Source: Acinetobacter sp. Ac_5812
Lineage (GTDB): Bacteria; Pseudomonadota; Gammaproteobacteria; Pseudomonadales; Moraxellaceae
DNA: 64,000 nt
Direction of reading: 5' to 3'
NCBI RefSeq assembly: GCF_013072695.1
Contig: NZ_LXUK01000022.1
Coordinates: 242,964-306,963 of the forward strand
Shown here: positions 35,995 to 45,368 of the stretch, one piece after another
Layout of the letters: every line of letters starts with the position of its first letter
Position numbering within the stretch: position 1 is the first letter of the stretch
Notes under the pieces: model-generated
What the model was told of the DNA's origin: nothing
What the model saw: the letters and a program-made list of their open reading frames with translations, nothing else
The model's database searches: none
Made by a program: the position numbers and the translations under genes

Positions 35995-36435
35995 ATGCGT
36001 AATGCAATCACCATAGAAAAAGAATTTAATGCACCGATTTCCGAAGTTTTTGAACTGTTGTCAAAACATGCCACTTACAACAAAGCGTTTGCACCTTTAC
36101 AAGTTGTTCGCGTAAAGGATTCTGCTGATCCAAAACGTCCTGATGGAGTAGGTTCGATTCGCCGTATGGGCTTTGGAGCGATTAAACCTTTACAAGAAGA
36201 AATCACTTTGTTGGAAGAAAATAAGCGTATTGAGTATAAGTTGATTAATAATCCTTTGGTCAAGCATCACCTGGGGCAAATTGATTTTAAAGAAATTACA
36301 CCTTTTATCACTTTAGTCACTTATAAGATTGAATTTACAGCAAAAGCACCTTTAGTCAGTAAATTAGTTCTTGCACAACTCAAAGCAGCGATTACACTAG
36401 GGTTCTCAAAATTAGCCAAATCAGTTGCTTCATAA
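35995..36435 (+). CDS. SRPBCC (START-like) family protein
   Basis: A 146-residue polyketide-cyclase/START-like protein: RNAITIEKEFNAPISEVFELLSKHATYNKAFAPL opens the fold, followed by the central beta-sheet GVGSIRRMGFGAIKPLQEEITLLEENKRIEYKL and a long C-terminal helix. Such proteins bind a hydrophobic ligand; which one is unknown. It stands 66 bp after tadA and 9 bp before cmk. I name the fold only. Confidence 0.75.
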   Translation: MRNAITIEKEFNAPISEVFELLSKHATYNKAFAPLQVVRVKDSADPKRPDGVGSIRRMGFGAIKPLQEEITLLEENKRIEYKLINNPLVKHHLGQIDFKEITPFITLVTYKIEFTAKAPLVSKLVLAQLKAAITLGFSKLAKSVAS

Positions 36436-36444
36436 GAGATGGGA

Positions 36445-37125
36445 ATGACAGTTCATATTATTACGATAGATGGTCCAAGCGGTTCAGGCAAAGGCACATT
36501 GGCTGCTAAAATTGCAGCACATTATCATTTTAATTTATTAGATTCTGGTGCTTTATATCGTTTACTCGGACTGTCATTGTTTCAGCGAGGTTTGCTGGAT
36601 GAAATTGATGCGAACTTAGATCAATGTGTTGAGTATGCGACGCATTTGGATATCGAATTTAAATCGACTGAAGCAGCGACACTTGTTTTTTTGGAGGGTG
36701 TAGATGTCACTAACACTATTCGAACGGAGCAAGTAGGCGAGTATGCCTCTAAAGTTGCAACTATACCTGAATTAAGAAAGGCATTATTCTCGCGCCAACG
36801 TGCATTTATTCAAGCACCAGGATTGGTTGCAGATGGTCGTGACATGGCAACTTCGATTTTCCCGGAAGCCCAAGCGAAAATTTATTTAACTGCTTCGGCT
36901 GAGTCTCGAGCGGAGCGACGCGTAAAACAGTTGCAGGGCATGGGGCTTGATGCTAAAATAAGCGACATTTTATCTAACATACAAGCTAGAGATAAGCGAG
37001 ATATGGAGCGTACAGTTGCTCCACTCAAGCCCGCTGATGATGCGTATATCATTGATAGTTCTACAATAGGCATCGATGAAGTATTTCAGTTAATGGTTGA
37101 CTATATCAATAGCTGTATAAAATAG
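36445..37125 (+). CDS. cmk: Cytidylate kinase
   Basis: Phosphorylates CMP and dCMP. 226 residues; P-loop [13 protein letters not shown], then [45 protein letters not shown], and [12 protein letters not shown]. The ATG at 36445 has AAGAG seven bases before it; ATG 36439 lacks room for a ribosome site. The gene order cmk-rpsA-ihfB is the common one in gammaproteobacteria. Assignment firm. Confidence 0.97.
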   Translation: MTVHIITIDGPSGSGKGTLAAKIAAHYHFNLLDSGALYRLLGLSLFQRGLLDEIDANLDQCVEYATHLDIEFKSTEAATLVFLEGVDVTNTIRTEQVGEYASKVATIPELRKALFSRQRAFIQAPGLVADGRDMATSIFPEAQAKIYLTASAESRAERRVKQLQGMGLDAKISDILSNIQARDKRDMERTVAPLKPADDAYIIDSSTIGIDEVFQLMVDYINSCIK

Positions 37126-37240
37126 ATACACAATTTTTTTATCAGTTGAAGCATTGCTTGATCAGATTTTTTGGACAATGTAACAACTTAACTAAACCGG
37201 CCTTGTCTGATCCAAGACCGCGGACTTTATCAGGTATATC
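37126..37240 (+). promoter_or_regulatory. rpsA leader region
   Basis: The 115-bp gap between cmk and rpsA. In E. coli the rpsA leader folds so that S1 protein represses its own translation; here short complementary stretches are seen but no clear match to the E. coli leader. Confidence 0.3.
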
Positions 37241-38923
37241 ATGACCGAATCTTTTGCAGCCCTCTTTGAAGAAAGTGAATTAAACCTCAACGTTGAAAAG
37301 GGTGCAGTCATCCAAGGTACTGTTGTTAGTATCGATTCTGACTGGGTTACTGTTGACACTGGCCTTAAATCTGAAGGCGTTGTTGACCGTGCTGAATTTT
37401 TAAATGAACAACGTGAACTTGAAGTTCAAGTTGGCGATACTGTTGACGTAGTTGTTGAAGCGCTTGACAACGGTATGGGTCAAACAGTTTTATCACGTGA
37501 AAAAGCGAAGCGTGCTGAAACTTGGACTAAACTTGAGAAAATCTTTGAAGACGGCGAAATCGTTACTGGTGTTATCTCTGGTAAGGTTAAAGGCGGTTTC
37601 ACTGTTGACATCGGTCCTGTACGTGCATTCTTACCAGGTTCTTTAGTTGACACTCGTCCTATCCGTGACACGACTCACCTTGAAGGTAAAGAGTTAGAGT
37701 TTAAAGTAATCAAACTTGATGCTAAACGTAACAACGTTGTTGTATCTCGTCGTGCAGTTATGGAAGCTGAATCTTCAGCTGACCGTGAAGCATTACTTGC
37801 TCAACTTGAAGAAGGTCAAACAGTTACAGGTACAATCAAGAACCTTACTGATTACGGCGCGTTCGTTGATCTTGGCGGTATTGATGGTCTTCTACATATC
37901 ACAGATATGGCTTGGAAGCGTATCAAGCACCCTTCAGAAGTTGTTGAAGTTGGTCAAGAAGTTACTGTTAAAGTACTTAAGTTTGACCGCGAGCGTAACC
38001 GCGTATCTTTAGGTCTTAAGCAATTAGGTGAAGATCCATGGTTAGCGATCATGAGCCGTTACCCTAAAGGTTCTATCGTTAAAGCACGTGTAACTAACTT
38101 AACTGACTACGGTTGCTTCGCTGAAATCGCTGAAGGCGTTGAAGGCTTAGTACACGTTTCAGAAATGGACCACACAAACAAAAACATCCACCCATCTAAA
38201 GTTGTTCAGATCGGTGACGAAGTTGATGTTATGGTTCTTGAAGTTGACGAAGAACGTCGTCGTATTTCATTGGGTATCAAACAAACTCGTGCTAATCCAT
38301 GGGAAGAGTTTGCTAAAGCAAATGAAAAAGGCGAAAAAGTTTCTGGTACGATCAAGTCAATCACTGACTTCGGTATCTTCATCGGTTTATCTGGTGGTAT
38401 CGACGGTTTAGTACATTTATCTGACATTTCTTGGAACGAACAAGGCGAAGAAGCTATCCGTCGTTACAAGAAAGGTGACACAGTTGAAGCAGTTATCTTA
38501 TCTGTAGACGCTGAAGGTAACCGTATCAGCCTTGGTATCAAGCAATTAAACAGCGATCCATTCAATGATTTCTTAGCTGCGAACGAGCGCGGTGCTTTAG
38601 TTAAAGGTACTGTAACTGCTGTTGATGCTAAAGGTGCTACAGTTAAATTAGCTGATGACATCGAAGCAACGCTTAAAGCTTCTGAAATCAACCGTGACCG
38701 CGTTGAAGATGCAACTAAATTCTTAGAAGTTGGCCAAGAAGTTGAAGCGAAGATCATCAACGTTGATCGCAAATCTCGCTCTATCAACTTGTCTATCAAA
38801 GCGAAAGACGAAGCTGAAGAGAAAGAAGCTGTGAACAATGCTCGCCAAGCTGCTGCGACTCAAACTGCAGAAAGCAATGGTCCTAAGACTATTGGTGACT
38901 TAATTAAAGCTCAAATGAAGTAA
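37241..38923 (+). CDS. rpsA: 30S ribosomal protein S1
   Basis: Binds mRNA for initiation on the 30S subunit. 560 residues with six S1 repeats; clear ones are [120 protein letters not shown] and a divergent sixth. Codons are strongly biased to preferred ones (many GTT, CGT, GAA), as for a highly expressed gene. Two tandem hairpins follow the stop. Confidence 0.98.
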   Translation: MTESFAALFEESELNLNVEKGAVIQGTVVSIDSDWVTVDTGLKSEGVVDRAEFLNEQRELEVQVGDTVDVVVEALDNGMGQTVLSREKAKRAETWTKLEKIFEDGEIVTGVISGKVKGGFTVDIGPVRAFLPGSLVDTRPIRDTTHLEGKELEFKVIKLDAKRNNVVVSRRAVMEAESSADREALLAQLEEGQTVTGTIKNLTDYGAFVDLGGIDGLLHITDMAWKRIKHPSEVVEVGQEVTVKVLKFDRERNRVSLGLKQLGEDPWLAIMSRYPKGSIVKARVTNLTDYGCFAEIAEGVEGLVHVSEMDHTNKNIHPSKVVQIGDEVDVMVLEVDEERRRISLGIKQTRANPWEEFAKANEKGEKVSGTIKSITDFGIFIGLSGGIDGLVHLSDISWNEQGEEAIRRYKKGDTVEAVILSVDAEGNRISLGIKQLNSDPFNDFLAANERGALVKGTVTAVDAKGATVKLADDIEATLKASEINRDRVEDATKFLEVGQEVEAKIINVDRKSRSINLSIKAKDEAEEKEAVNNARQAAATQTAESNGPKTIGDLIKAQMK

Positions 38924-38930
38924 TTTGTTA

Positions 38931-38966
38931 AAAAGTACGTTTCTTGTAACTGAGACGTACTTTTTT
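38931..38966 (+). terminator. rpsA terminator 1
   Basis: AAAAGTACGT (38931-38940) / ACGTACTTTT (38955-38964), loop of 14, then T. Confidence 0.85.
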
Positions 38967-38981
38967 ATACAAAAATACTGC

Positions 38982-39021
38982 AAACGGTAGCGTAGTAATC
39001 ATGTACTGCGCTACCGTTTTG
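38982..39021 (+). terminator. rpsA terminator 2 (long hairpin)
   Basis: AAACGGTAGCGTAGTA pairs with TACTGCGCTACCGTTT (one wobble) around ATCATG, ending in TTTTGTATTT. A backup terminator or a 3'-end RNA element before ihfB. Confidence 0.7.
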
Positions 39022-39080
39022 TATTTAAACAGGTTATTATTAAAAACATTGAAAAGTAGCAATAATTAAAGAGGTCATCA

Positions 39081-39383
39081 ATGACTACTGAAGCACTTAA
39101 TAAATCTGATTTAATTGAACGGATTGCACTTAAAAACCCACACTTGGCTGAACCTTTGGTAGAAGATGCAGTTAAGATTATGATTGATCAAATGATTGAA
39201 GCGCTTTCAAGCGGCGATCGTATTGAAATCCGTGGTTTTGGTAGTTTTGCATTGCATCACCGTGAGCCACGTTTAGGTCGTAATCCTAAAACAGGTCGAT
39301 CTGTAGATGTTGCAGCGAAAGCGGTCCCACACTTTAAACCTGGTAAAGCACTTCGTGATGCAGTAAACGAATCTGCTGAATAA
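39081..39383 (+). CDS. ihfB: Integration host factor beta subunit
   Basis: DNA-bending nucleoid protein that pairs with IHF alpha. 100 residues: [56 protein letters not shown] and the end [12 protein letters not shown] are the IHF-beta pattern, with the intercalating Pro in RNPKTG. It is just downstream of rpsA, its usual place. Assignment firm. Confidence 0.96.
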   Translation: MTTEALNKSDLIERIALKNPHLAEPLVEDAVKIMIDQMIEALSSGDRIEIRGFGSFALHHREPRLGRNPKTGRSVDVAAKAVPHFKPGKALRDAVNESAE

Positions 39384-39397
39384 GAATTGAGGTGTTT

Positions 39398-39763
39398 ATG
39401 CGTTATGTATTAATTGCATTACTCGTTGCCATTTTTGGTTATTCACTCGCTTTGGTTCTTCAGAACCCAGCTGAGCTACAAGTGGATTTATTATTTACTC
39501 AAGTTCCAGCCATGCGTTTAGGTCTTCTCCTTTTATTGACGCTTGCATTGGGTATTGTGGTGGGTTTATTACTGGGCGTTCAAGTTTTCCGAGTCTTCCA
39601 GACCAGTTGGGAAATTAAGCGGCTTCGTAAAGATATCGACTATCTTCGAAAAGAGCAGATCCAACTTGCACAACAAGCTGCCGCAGAAGCTGCTGCAAGT
39701 GTAAGACATGAAAAAACAGTGTTGGATATTAATCCTGAAAGTCAAACGCGTACGCCACTGTAA
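39398..39763 (+). CDS. lapA: LapA-domain (DUF1049) inner-membrane protein
   Basis: 121 residues with two membrane helices (MRYVLIALLVAIFGYSLALVLQNP and MRLGLLLLLTLALGIVVGLLLGVQV) and a charged coiled-coil tail. This matches the LapA/DUF1049 family, placed near LPS assembly in E. coli. ATG 39398 has GAGGTG before it; GTG 39392 is less suited. It follows ihfB by 14 bp. LapB, its usual next gene, is not here; the terminator comes first. Confidence 0.85.
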   Translation: MRYVLIALLVAIFGYSLALVLQNPAELQVDLLFTQVPAMRLGLLLLLTLALGIVVGLLLGVQVFRVFQTSWEIKRLRKDIDYLRKEQIQLAQQAAAEAAASVRHEKTVLDINPESQTRTPL

Positions 39764-39812
39764 TTAAAAATATTTTGAGGGTTATAAAGTCTGAAGATTT
39801 TATAACTCAATT

Positions 39813-39847
39813 AAATGGCCCTTTATTGGATTTAAAGGGCCATTTTT
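39813..39847. terminator. Bidirectional terminator between lapA and azlD
   Basis: AAATGGCCCTTT (39813-39824) / AAAGGGCCATTT (39834-39845), then T-run on the plus strand, A-run mirrored on the other. A smaller A/T hairpin (39781-39806) precedes it. Confidence 0.85.
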
Positions 39848-40173
39848 TATGGAAAGCCTAAATATCTTAAAGTGGCAGTAATGAGCATGGCCACGAGAAT
39901 AACAACAATGAGAGAGTATTTTTTCCACGCAAAAATGATTGCAACGAAAACGCCTATGATTTTACTGATGCCACTAAAATGGGTTTCAGTAAAAAGTGTG
40001 TTGAATACGGCCAAGCTAAACAGTAGTACACAAGCAGAGTCTGCAAGTAGTTGTTTATGATGTTCTTTGAATGTCATGCGATTGGCTAGATAAAAACCTG
40101 AGTAGCGAATTAAATAGGTACCAAGCGTAAGCACAACAATTCCAATAAAGATATAACTTTCACTATATTTCAT
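39847..40173 (-). CDS. azlD: AzlD-family branched-chain amino acid exporter subunit
   Basis: A 108-residue membrane protein of the AzlD family with about four hydrophobic segments: YIFIGIVVLTLGTYLIRYSGF, QLLADSACVLLFSLAVFNTLF, ISKIIGVFVAIIFAWKKY and IVVILVAMLITATLRYLG. With AzlC it exports branched-chain or similar amino acids in known cases. It overlaps azlC by 4 bp and ends at a bidirectional terminator. Confidence 0.88.
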   Translation of the reverse strand: MKYSESYIFIGIVVLTLGTYLIRYSGFYLANRMTFKEHHKQLLADSACVLLFSLAVFNTLFTETHFSGISKIIGVFVAIIFAWKKYSLIVVILVAMLITATLRYLGFP

Positions 40174-40826
40174 TTTGACTTGCCTTTTAACAGTAGACCT
40201 AACATGGAAACGAGCACTGGTAAGCCTGTTGGCAGTAAGGGAATTGATGCTAGGGATAATGTGCTACCTAAAAATACACGGTGTCGCGTGGTTTTATTCT
40301 TTAGCATAGGCAAGATTAATGCGAAAAGAATGGCAGGAAATGCAGCATCTATACCAAATACATAAATATCAGGAATATTTTTACTGAGTATATAGCCAAT
40401 AAAAACACCAATTGGCCAGAGAATAGCAATCCCTAATCCGCACATCCAATAGGCTTTTTGCTTGGCTTGATCTTCTTGTTGGCTTAGTCCAAACATGACG
40501 CTTTCATCATTCATGATATGGCAGGCAATAAACCGATACGCATTTTTCTCAATAAATGTTGCAACCGATAAACCAAATGGTAGATGGCGTAGGTTGATTA
40601 ATATACCGGTCAATGCAGCAAAAATAGGATTCGTACCAGTTGCAATCATACCAATGAATGTAAATTCTGCAGCGCCTGCGAGTACTGTGAGTGATAACAG
40701 CAAAGGAATCCATATCGGTACATTGAAGCTTGCGGCAACTGAACCCAAGGAAATACCCACAATTCCTGTTGCAATTGAAATCAGTACGATGGCTTTGATC
40801 AGATTAAATCGTTCTTTATCTTGCAT
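40170..40826 (-). CDS. azlC: AzlC-family branched-chain amino acid exporter subunit
   Basis: 218 residues with about six hydrophobic segments. SIATGIVGISLGSVAASFNVPIWIPLLLSLTVLAGAAEFTFIGMIATGTNPIFAALTGILINLRHLPFGLSVA matches AzlC (the LRHxxxG region). It forms the exporter with AzlD. It is divergent from an XRE-cupin regulator, and the gap carries a clear operator-like repeat set, so the pair is probably controlled by that regulator. Substrate within the family is inferred. Confidence 0.9.
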   Translation of the reverse strand: MQDKERFNLIKAIVLISIATGIVGISLGSVAASFNVPIWIPLLLSLTVLAGAAEFTFIGMIATGTNPIFAALTGILINLRHLPFGLSVATFIEKNAYRFIACHIMNDESVMFGLSQQEDQAKQKAYWMCGLGIAILWPIGVFIGYILSKNIPDIYVFGIDAAFPAILFALILPMLKNKTTRHRVFLGSTLSLASIPLLPTGLPVLVSMLGLLLKGKSK

Positions 40827-40844
40827 CTTTGTTTTCTATATCAA

Positions 40845-40900
40845 ACGAACGTACGATATAATAGATTAATTTTATATCGTTCGTCAAAACGAACATTCGT
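40845..40900. promoter_or_regulatory. Candidate operator between azlC and the XRE regulator
   Basis: ACGATATAA (40853-40861) mirrors TTATATCGT (40872-40880). The half-site ACGAAC/GTTCGT occurs at 40845-40850, 40879-40884 and 40889-40894, and ATTCGT at 40895-40900. Such repeats in an 89-bp divergent gap suggest the regulator's binding sites. Confidence 0.65.
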
Positions 40901-40915
40901 TTTTTATGGTGTTAT

Positions 40916-41464
40916 ATGACTTTGCCAATTGAAATTGTCGCGAAAGGCTTGCAAAGAGAAAGACAGAAGTCTGGATTATCTTTAGCCGAAGTTGCCCGCC
41001 GAGCTGGGATTGCGAAATCGACGCTGTCTCAATTGGAAGCAGCTCAAGGTAATCCAAGTCTGGAAACTTTATGGGCCTTATGCGTTGCTTTAGATATTCC
41101 ATTTGCGAAATTAATGGAATCGAATATCACGCAAACACAAGTGATTCGTTTTGGTGATGGCCCATCGGTAAGTTCTGAAATCGCTCACTATCAAGCAATC
41201 TTGTTAGCCAATTGCCCAACAGGTGCTAGACGGGATGTATATATATTAACAACACAACCCGGTGAGCCGCGTTGTAGTCAGCCGCATCCGATTGGCAGTG
41301 TTGAACATATCATTATTATGAAAGGGCGAGCAAAAGTAGGTTTGATTGCAGAGCCTATTGTGTTGAATGAAGGGGATTATATTTGTTATCCCGCCGATCA
41401 AGCACATATCTTCGAAGCTTTGGAAGTAGATACCAGAGCGATCTTGATATCGGAGCAAAGATAA
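40916..41464 (+). CDS. XRE-family regulator with C-terminal cupin domain
   Basis: 182 residues: helix-turn-helix SLAEVARRAGIAKSTLSQLEAAQGNPSLETLWALCVAL (about 21-60), then a cupin-2 barrel (RCSQPHPIGSVEHIIIMKGRAKVGLIAEPIVLNEGDYICYPADQAHIFEAL). XRE-cupin proteins often govern amino acid or polyamine transport. It is divergent from azlCD, so a repressor of that exporter is the best guess. It ends 113 bp before pyrF. Confidence 0.88.
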   Translation: MTLPIEIVAKGLQRERQKSGLSLAEVARRAGIAKSTLSQLEAAQGNPSLETLWALCVALDIPFAKLMESNITQTQVIRFGDGPSVSSEIAHYQAILLANCPTGARRDVYILTTQPGEPRCSQPHPIGSVEHIIIMKGRAKVGLIAEPIVLNEGDYICYPADQAHIFEALEVDTRAILISEQR

Positions 41465-41577
41465 AGATCATTTCATCATTTTGGAAAAGCTTTTTTGTAT
41501 TATGATGACTTTCTTGCTTTGTTCATTCTACTAATCACTTTATAATTAGCCGATTTTTATGTGATGGAACTAGATTC

Positions 41578-42258
41578 GTGAGTATTATTGTTGCCCTAGA
41601 CGCAAAAAGCCAATATGACGCCTTAACAATTGTAGATCAGCTTGATCCGTCACTTTGTCGTGTCAAAGTAGGCAAAGAGCTTTTTACTCATGAAGGTCCA
41701 TCAATCGTAAAAAATTTACAAGACAAAGGTTTTGAAGTTTTTCTTGATTTAAAATTTCACGATATTCCCAACACGACTGCTCAAGCGGTGTGTGCTGCTG
41801 CAGACCTAGGGGTATGGATGGTGAATGTGCATGCATCGGGTGGTCGTAAGATGATGGAAACCTGTGTAGAGCGCCTTAAAGCAGGTAATTATTCAACTCA
41901 ATTGATTGCAGTAACAGTTTTGACCTCAATGGGTCGTGAAGACTTACGTGATCTAGGTTTGGATATAGAGCCTGTTGAACATGTAAAGCGTTTAGCAAAA
42001 CTGACTCAAGACAGCGGATTAGATGGTGTCGTATGTTCAGCACAAGAAGCCAAAATCCTTCGTGAAATGTTAGGGCAAGCGTTTGCATTGGTAACACCGG
42101 GGATTCGCCCCGAAGGTTCAAATGCCGATGACCAAAAGCGTATTGTGACCCCTAAGCAAGCCATGCTGGATGGATCAACGCATTTAGTCATCGGTCGCCC
42201 AATTACCAAGGCTGAGAATCCAACTGAGATGTTGAAATCAATCTTGGCTTCAATCTGA
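41578..42258 (+). CDS. pyrF: Orotidine 5'-phosphate decarboxylase
   Basis: Last step of UMP synthesis. 226 residues; [14 protein letters not shown] at the start, the catalytic [16 protein letters not shown] with its Asp-x-Lys-x3-Asp, then [11 protein letters not shown] and [18 protein letters not shown] phosphate loops. The start is GTG at 41578, matching the conserved N-terminus [10 protein letters not shown]. It stands alone between an XRE regulator and the LysO-like gene. Assignment firm. Confidence 0.97.
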   Translation: MSIIVALDAKSQYDALTIVDQLDPSLCRVKVGKELFTHEGPSIVKNLQDKGFEVFLDLKFHDIPNTTAQAVCAAADLGVWMVNVHASGGRKMMETCVERLKAGNYSTQLIAVTVLTSMGREDLRDLGLDIEPVEHVKRLAKLTQDSGLDGVVCSAQEAKILREMLGQAFALVTPGIRPEGSNADDQKRIVTPKQAMLDGSTHLVIGRPITKAENPTEMLKSILASI

Positions 42259-42270
42259 TACAGTACAATT

Positions 42271-43188
42271 TTAAAACTTCATACTGAGAAATAAGCTAAT
42301 TAAGAGTGGTGCGAGAAGTGATAGGATCAATCCACTCATCATGGCGTGTGGGACATAATGTGTGCCACATGATTGTTTGACCATTGCAAGAGTCACATCC
42401 ATTGAGGTTGCACCGGCACTTGAAATAGCCGAGCGTGGAAAACGCCAACCCAAACAATACATTAATAAAATGGCAAAAATCTCTCTAAATAAATCCGTTA
42501 ATAAAGCGATGCCACCAAGTTTAGCTGAGTGTAGCTCAGTGAATAAAATCCCTGACATCGAATACCAGCCATAGCCTTGCGCTAAGGCCATTACTTCATT
42601 AAGACCATAATCATTGGATAAAATAAAATAATTAAAGATAGCAGCCAAGCAGGAGCCGACAAAAGCCGCGATGGGTACAAGTAGAATTCTCCAACTCAAC
42701 CAGCTACGATCAAATTGGGTGAAGGCCAGTTCGATTCCGATCAAAAAAATAAAGATCAGTAATAAATACCAACTATTAAAGCTGATCGCTAAACCTGCGC
42801 TATTGACCACGACGCCCAATAGAATACCAACCCCCAAAGCTAAAAATGCTTTGGCAATATTTTTGAGCGCGTTGAGAAACAGGTGCAGGGAAATCTTTCC
42901 TTGTACACTTTGGCGATCAATCAGTTTGTAGGTGATCAAGCAAATAAAAAAAGAACCAATTGAGGTGGTAAATGCAATCAGTAATGCTGGTGGTAGAATA
43001 GCAGTAGGATTTTGAACGTGATTTAAGGCTTGAGTCAGTTCAAATGCTACGCTAATCAGTAAAATATAAGAAAAATAGGGCAGTATTTTAAATACGAATT
43101 GTTTGATTGTTTGTGATAAATGTGGCCCGACAAAATAGCCTAAGCTAATACAAACAAAAATCTGGAAGATTAAAACAAGAGAAGTCAT
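42271..43188 (-). CDS. LysO-family (DUF340) lysine exporter-like protein
   Basis: 305 residues, about eight to ten membrane segments, with the DUF340 pattern: paired family motifs, SWYLLLIFIFLIGIELAFTQFDRSWLSWRILLVPIAAFVGS and LAQGYGWYSMSGILFTELHSAKLGGIALLTDLFREIFAILLM, and late SSAGATSMDVTLAMVKQSCG. E. coli LysO exports lysine. The family is clear; the actual amino acid is inferred. It is divergent from a TetR gene, with a dyad between them. Confidence 0.85.
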   Translation of the reverse strand: MTSLVLIFQIFVCISLGYFVGPHLSQTIKQFVFKILPYFSYILLISVAFELTQALNHVQNPTAILPPALLIAFTTSIGSFFICLITYKLIDRQSVQGKISLHLFLNALKNIAKAFLALGVGILLGVVVNSAGLAISFNSWYLLLIFIFLIGIELAFTQFDRSWLSWRILLVPIAAFVGSCLAAIFNYFILSNDYGLNEVMALAQGYGWYSMSGILFTELHSAKLGGIALLTDLFREIFAILLMYCLGWRFPRSAISSAGATSMDVTLAMVKQSCGTHYVPHAMMSGLILSLLAPLLISLFLSMKF

Positions 43189-43291
43189 ACAATCAGAGCG
43201 TTTATAGTGCTGATTTATTATGCAGGGAAATCTGATACTTGGATAGATTTATATATCACTTGATATAGAATGTTTTGCAATAAAAGTGCAT

Positions 43292-43323
43292 TTAACCACA
43301 TCAGATATACCTAATGTGGTTAA
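43292..43323. promoter_or_regulatory. Dyad between lysO-like gene and tetR
   Basis: TTAACCACAT (43292-43301) / ATGTGGTTAA (43314-43323), perfect 10-bp arms with a 12-bp centre. In a gap between divergent starts, so an operator rather than a terminator. Confidence 0.55.
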
Positions 43324-43403
43324 TTAACTTCATTGTTGTCATGCAGCTATGAATATCCTGTTGGCTGAAATATACTTTTAGCAGTAAAAGAGGTGGATGA
43401 TTT

Positions 43404-43973
43404 GTGACAGCAGCTAAGATTCAAAAAGTAGCATTAGAACGGTTTGCAAAACAGGGTTTTGCAGCAACATCCTTAAATGAAATTGCGACTGATGTTGGAA
43501 TTAAAAAGCCTTCAATTTATGCACATTTTAAAAATAAAGATGAACTGTATCTGAGCTTGATCCCGATTATGATTGATGAAGAATTGGGACATGCTAAAAC
43601 CGTTCTGCAAGGTGGTGCTGGAATTCAGCAGCAATTACATACTTATTTTATGAGTATTGAGCAGCGCTTTAATGCTTCTTATGGGGTTCAGTTTTGGATG
43701 AATGCATTAATTAGTCCGCCTGTGCACTTATATGATCAGGTAATTGAACCGATGCATGTTTTTATGGCGGAACTGGAAAATGTATTTTCACAAGCCATCC
43801 AGCACTCAATTTTAATAGACAATAAGCATCAACTGGATAGCTTAGCGCTGGCTCGTGTATGTATGAGCTTTGTCGACGCCTTACAAAGTGAGCTGATCTA
43901 TGGCGGAAGAGAGAAGTTTCATCTTAGATTGGATGCGATCTTGAAAGCATTAAATATTCTGATCAGTACCTAA
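43404..43973 (+). CDS. TetR-family transcriptional regulator
   Basis: 189 residues. The N-terminal helix-turn-helix is AKIQKVALERFAKQGFAATSLNEIATDVGIKKPSIYAHFKNKDELYLSLI; the rest is a helical ligand domain. The start is GTG 43404, with AGAGG upstream. It converges tail-to-tail on a Bcr/CflA efflux gene (30-bp gap), whose upstream region carries a perfect TetR-like dyad. A plausible efflux repressor; the link is inference. Confidence 0.88.
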   Translation: MTAAKIQKVALERFAKQGFAATSLNEIATDVGIKKPSIYAHFKNKDELYLSLIPIMIDEELGHAKTVLQGGAGIQQQLHTYFMSIEQRFNASYGVQFWMNALISPPVHLYDQVIEPMHVFMAELENVFSQAIQHSILIDNKHQLDSLALARVCMSFVDALQSELIYGGREKFHLRLDAILKALNILIST

Positions 43974-44003
43974 GTTCTGGCACTGATCAGGTGTGGAATT
44001 TCT

Positions 44004-45230
44004 TTATTCTGTTTCTACTACAGCAAATGATTCACGCTGTTCTAGTGCAGCATAAAGACATAAGCCAAGTGCGATAGCACCGCAAATAAACAAACTGCTT
44101 GGAAGTAGGCTAATATTGATTTCTATTAAGCTTACAATAAATCCGATCAGTGCCGCGAAAGCATACTGCAGTAAGCCCATTAATGAGGATGCTGCACCCG
44201 TTAAATGCTGTGGGCTTTGCTGCATGGTCAGTGCAGTTAAATTACCGAAAATGAATCCAGTTGACCAAATGCTTAATCCTAACAGCGCAATGTATTGCCA
44301 TAAATTTAAGTCATAAAAATATAGACATAGCATTAAAACAAAGCTTGAACCACTGAATAAGCACATACCGATGACCAGTAATTGTTGGGCCGACCAACGT
44401 TTGAGTAACAGAATTGAGATTTGTCCCAGAATAATTAAACCAATGGCATTCGCTGCAAACAAGGTACTAAAACTTTCGTTATGGATATGATAATGCTGAA
44501 TAAAAATAAACGGTGATTGGCTGAGGTATACAAAGAAAGCACCTAAGATAAATCCACCAGCAAGCGTATAACTGATAAAGCTTTTATTCAAACAAAGTGC
44601 TCGATAGCTATTTTTGATCGCTGTGAATTGCAATGCTTGTCGATATTGAGGTTTCAATGTCTCTGGAATGGCTTGATTTCCCCATAGCCACAGGATGGAA
44701 CCAAGCACCGCCAATGTATAGAAAATTAAATGCCAAGAGCCGATACGTAGGATCAAGCTACCCAATAAGGGAGCAAGAATCGGTACAATCATCATGACTT
44801 GCATCAAAATAGAAAAATTCTTGGCACTGGTTTTAGCATCGCATACATCAGAAATAATTGCTCTTGGAACCACAAGTCCTGCTGAAGCACCTATTGCTTG
44901 TAAGAAACGTGCGGCCAGTAACCACTCAATCGTTGGTGCAAGGGCTGCCAGTATTGATCCTAAAATAAAAACAGCGATTCCGATCAGTAATGGATTACGG
45001 CGGCCAAAGCGATCAAGCAATGGCCCATAGATACCCTGACCAAGAGCGAGTCCAATCAGAAATACCGAGAGTGTGAGTTGTATATGACCTGGTGTTGTCG
45101 CAAAACTTTCTGCAAGCAGTGGAAATGCTGGCAAATAAATATCAATCGCCAATGCATCCAAGGCGGTAAAAAGGGAAAGCAACAGTAACAGAGACCAACT
45201 GATCTTTGAGATGGGGGGAGCAGCATTCAT
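44004..45230 (-). CDS. Bcr/CflA-family MFS drug efflux transporter
   Basis: 408 residues with twelve predicted membrane helices. Motif A of the MFS is GPLLDRFGRRNPLL, and TALDALAIDIYLPAFPLLAESF with GHIQLTLSVFLIGLALGQ is typical of Bcr/CflA exporters of bicyclomycin-, chloramphenicol- or sulfonamide-type drugs. The actual substrate is unknown. It ends close to a convergent tetR gene; its promoter region has a 13-bp-arm dyad. Confidence 0.9.
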   Translation of the reverse strand: MNAAPPISKISWSLLLLLSLFTALDALAIDIYLPAFPLLAESFATTPGHIQLTLSVFLIGLALGQGIYGPLLDRFGRRNPLLIGIAVFILGSILAALAPTIEWLLAARFLQAIGASAGLVVPRAIISDVCDAKTSAKNFSILMQVMMIVPILAPLLGSLILRIGSWHLIFYTLAVLGSILWLWGNQAIPETLKPQYRQALQFTAIKNSYRALCLNKSFISYTLAGGFILGAFFVYLSQSPFIFIQHYHIHNESFSTLFAANAIGLIILGQISILLLKRWSAQQLLVIGMCLFSGSSFVLMLCLYFYDLNLWQYIALLGLSIWSTGFIFGNLTALTMQQSPQHLTGAASSLMGLLQYAFAALIGFIVSLIEINISLLPSSLFICGAIALGLCLYAALEQRESFAVVETE

Positions 45231-45263
45231 GTTTTGTGTACTCTTTCGAGGGAAACAATATTT

Positions 45264-45295
45264 ATTTTAACTACCTAACGGTAGGTAGTTAAAAT
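45264..45295. promoter_or_regulatory. Perfect dyad upstream of the Bcr/CflA gene
   Basis: ATTTTAACTACCT (45264-45276) / AGGTAGTTAAAAT (45283-45295), six-base centre AACGGT. It lies 33 bp before the efflux gene start; the CTACCT/AGGTAG core looks like a TetR operator. Confidence 0.65.
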
Positions 45296-45368
45296 ATTAA
45301 CATGATTATTTATGTTTTGCATAGAAAAGAACAGGGGGATTTAAATCAGGTCCCTAAAGCGTTGAAAT

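Noticed and set aside
37489..37504. parS-like word around TATCACGTGAAA
   Set aside because: It has three mismatches out of 16 to the usual parS and lies in an rpsA codon context that explains it.
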